The notes beneath the pieces were generated by a model, which worked only from the letters and a program-made list of their open reading frames with translations, ran no database searches and was not told the DNA's origin. A stretch of 64,000 bases of DNA, taken from NCBI GenBank assembly GCA_012861695.1, contig JAAOOA010000028.1, forward strand, positions 11,634,470 to 11,698,469, in the 5' to 3' direction. Positions 61,691-64,000 of this stretch are shown here, piece after piece (position 1 is the first letter of the stretch; every line of letters starts with the position of its first letter). Origin of the DNA: Trematomus loennbergii (taxonomy: Eukaryota; Chordata; Actinopteri; Perciformes; Nototheniidae). Position numbers and translations under genes: made by a program.

Positions 61691-61810
61691 TTAACCATGG
61701 ATGTATAATAAGAACTGGATACAGCGTGGGAGGCGGGGTCTCGTTCTTTCCTATGAGAGCTGCTCATTGGCGCATGAAGTCAAAATGGCCCAACTTTTAG
61801 AGAGGCTGCG

Positions 61811-62039
61811 ATTTCCGCCAAAGATTTGGAAATTGGTCCGTGCGCAAAGCATTGTGGGGATTTTAAGACCGCGGAGTCTACACATGTGCAGCCTCGAAAT
61901 TTCTCGCTACGAAGTACGCCGGCCTCGGTAGAATTCCAAGTATGCTGGACATTGGAACAGTCCTTCGGCGAGACTCGATGACGTAGCATGCTTGAAATAG
62001 TGGCTCTGGAGCAGCCTTCCTCGACATTGAGAAACACCC
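61811..62039. mobile_element. Second copy of DNA element B (left part missing)
   Basis: It matches 20880-21025 joined to 33494-33573, ending 'attgagaaacaccc'. It crosses the retroviral insertion point without interruption ('attggaacagtcc', about 61951-61963), so it is a natural empty-site control. Its left part is replaced by another fish repeat ('taaccatggatgtataataa', about 61693-61790). Confidence 0.75.
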
Positions 62040-62500
62040 TCGGCCTCACTAGAATGAATGGAGAGAGAAAATAAATCTAGATTCGGCTTTTAGTGCATTT
62101 TACAACTTTAAGGACCTAAGGATTCTAATAAGGGCTGTAAAATAGTTAATACTTATTAAATACTATAAAATGATCCACCGATTTACAGATGTCTCTTTCT
62201 CCATGTTAATCAATGGGAAAAAGTTGTTTTGGGCCGGGTGACGTCACGGACTGATACGGAAGTTTCAGTACCGCCGTTTGGACACAGCGAATGTTGGGCA
62301 CAGAGTCCGGTGCACTTCCTGGGGGCTTGAGATTAACGTAGAAAAGTAATATCTACATATAAAGACGGAGATAAAGGATTTATGGTTAAGTGTTAGCACC
62401 CCCCGAATAGGCACAAGTTCTTACGTTGATATTGGAGATTTCAATAAATTCAATTTGAAAAAAAATGAATATCCGAATAAAGAAATTGAAAACCGAATAG
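62040..62500. other. Spacer between transposon relic and gene 3
   Basis: Nothing was recognised. Homology to the gene 2 3' flank starts only at about 62505 ('agctgctacagacc'), so the distal 3' UTR and its polyadenylation signal are missing here. Confidence 0.5.
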
Positions 62501-62605
62501 TACAGTAGCTGCTACAGACCTAGATGTTTTCTCTGTAATTGTTGAAGACTAGACCAGAGTTAAAATAAAACTTGGATTTATCTTCATCAGATTATATAAC
62601 GCCCA

Positions 62606-63508
62606 CTACAGAGGGAATAGCAAATGGCCAATGAAGGTGCTGTGGCTATTACTATTATCAAAAACCCAGGTGTTCGCTCGGAGTCTCATGTACACCTGGT
62701 CTCCCACTTCAAGCTGTAGAGTCATGCCGTTGGTTGCCGTCTCATAACGGCTTCCAGCTACATGGTTGTACACAGTAACCATGTGCTCTCCATTCTTCAT
62801 CAGGCGCAGCCCCATTGGTTTAGATGATATATTATGACCAGAGAAGCTGAAGTAATAGATTCCTTTGACTGGAGCAGTGAAAATACCTGGGGATGAAAAA
62901 GAGAGAAAGTTACATCTGTTTGTGCTTTGGATTTAATCCATAGCAAAAGAGAGGAATTTACACTATTTACTAAATGAAACTATGTTTGAATTAACACACA
63001 TCAGCTTGCTAAGTGTACCTGTTCCAGGGTTGTATGCGCGGTGTTTGTGTAGACCTTCTTGTAGGTCAGTGTGATGTCAGCGTTGAAAGGTCCAACATTT
63101 CCAATGGGGCCTAAAGATGCTCCAAATGCCACACGCTGACCTTGAAAGGTTACATGAAACATTTGGTTTAACTTAACTTACAAAACCTGAAAACAATTTG
63201 TAAGCTATTCAAAGACGAAAGACAAAGGTATAGCTTTGTTACTTTATATTCTTACCTCGGACTTCTCCCCTCAGATCCTCCAATTGCTTCTCAGTGTTTT
63301 TCAGTTTGGCCTCCAGTTGTCTTAAGATGACAAAAAATTGGCAGCAATTGTTCTGACTCCCTATAATGTCACCTGCACAGTGACGAGCTGACTCAATGTT
63401 GGGGGTCCCTGAAGCATTGCTCCCTCCTTCTCGGTCATCCAGCTGCTGCACCTCAGCTGCACTAAGGTAGAACAGGGATAAAATAAACACAGCCACGAAG
63501 GTCTCCAT
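62606..63508 (-). pseudogene. Type II C1q-domain gene with one-base deletion (gene 3)
   Basis: A close paralogue of gene 2: exons 63508-63256 (253 nt), 63140-63019 (122 nt) and 62886-62606 (281 nt). Exon 2 is one base shorter than in all other copies because 'gcgccagtg' has become 'gcgcggtg' near 63039, shifting the frame in the middle of the C1q domain (after the YTNTG region). Exon 1 (signal peptide, N31 sequon, C44/C55/C56, coiled coil) and exon 3 are otherwise intact, and the splice sites are normal. The distal 3' flank is lost. If the deletion is real the gene is dead. If it is a sequencing error, this would be a second functional type II gene differing from gene 2 at only a few residues. 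Confidence 0.75.
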
Positions 63509-63516
63509 CTTTCACT

Positions 63517-63582
63517 GTCTTCTGCTTGTCTTCTGCTTGTCTTCTGCTTGTCTTCTGCTTGTCTTCTGCTTGTCTTCTGCTT
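63517..63582 (-). repeat. Six copies of the 11-bp 5' UTR repeat
   Basis: GTCTTCTGCTT (plus strand) six times in perfect tandem between TATA box and ATG of gene 3; gene 2 has two. Confidence 0.95.
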
Positions 63583-63590
63583 GGCTAGCT

Positions 63591-63601
63591 CTATTTATAT
63601 A
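63591..63601 (-). promoter_or_regulatory. TATA box of gene 3
   Basis: Minus-strand TATATAAATAG, same as gene 2, but 44 bp further from the ATG because of the expanded repeat. Confidence 0.6.
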
Positions 63602-63907
63602 CCAGACAAAGAAGGAAATGCCCCTTGAATTTACCAGAAAATAAAAGACCTTTTTCCCATCATCTGATGAATCATAACAAATAAATGATATCAAGAATAT
63701 GATAAGAGAGTACCTGGCCAAAGGTGTCTTTGTTTATTACCTTATTTACCTTTGTCAAAAGAATCATTGTTTTGTATTAGCATCTTCTTTTTGCATTAGA
63801 GATAATGAAAGGCTGGCTAGACATTTCTATATTTTTGTATTGTCAGCATTAATCATTAAAAATGTATCCTCAACTAATTGCCTTTGCAACTTGCCTCATT
63901 CAAATTC

Positions 63908-64000
63908 ACTGAACACAAATATAAAGGCAACACTTTTGTTTATGCTCCTATTTGCCATGAGCTATCTACACAAAAGGCCTATTTCTTTCAAATGATGTCC
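63908..64000 (+). mobile_element. Start of a Tc1/mariner copy, cut by the window end
   Basis: It matches 7712-7810 ('gaacacaaatataaaggcaa' onward). It confirms the type II gene-then-Tc1 order of the ancestral unit. Confidence 0.75.

Overview
The window is vertebrate, almost certainly a percomorph teleost fish. The genes are intron-split with GT-AG junctions, and the sequence is packed with fish-type repeats: an L2 LINE, a tRNA-derived SINE, Tc1/mariner, hAT and TTAA-site elements, and a large endogenous retrovirus. No bacterial features, CRISPR arrays or rRNA genes were seen. The host genes present are copies of one small secreted family with a C-terminal C1q domain (complement C1q-like/cerebellin-like). 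All lie on the minus strand.

Two C1q subtypes alternate. Type I has four exons: a signal peptide ending in PVYQA, a short coiled coil, and a C1q domain split over two exons. Type II has three exons, with the signal peptide, three N-terminal cysteines and coiled coil all in exon 1. The ancestral arrangement, read along the plus strand, is type I, then type II, then a Tc1 element.

Layout: 1-2218 is a partial array unit. 2328-4646 is a ruined type I copy. 6462-7363 is the only fully intact gene (type II, 218 aa). 7712-9065 is a Tc1 relic with a SINE inside it. 9150-11690 holds fossils of further C1q copies plus a piggyBac-like relic. 14120-15690 is an L2 LINE. 16520-19454 is a type I copy with a premature stop. 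19611-34827 is a nest of transposons: a DNA element holds two others at one TCG site, one of which holds a 12.46-kb LTR retrovirus-like element. 35657-52378 is two nearly identical 8.36-kb tandem units, each with one type I gene. A third unit starts at 52379 and is cut by a 100-N gap at 53104. 53204-59328 is an 18-bp satellite. 59329-62500 is mostly unique DNA with a transposon relic. 62606-63508 is a second type II copy with a one-base frameshift.

The gene products would be secreted, trimer-forming C1q-domain proteins, probably of innate immunity or plasma. The locus shows birth-and-death evolution: repeated tandem duplication, transposon invasion and decay. Small indels between the two near-identical units suggest some assembly error, so single-base frameshifts need checking in raw reads. 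The most unusual non-genic signal is in the retroviral element, where a polypurine tract, sometimes preceded by a stem-loop, recurs seven times.
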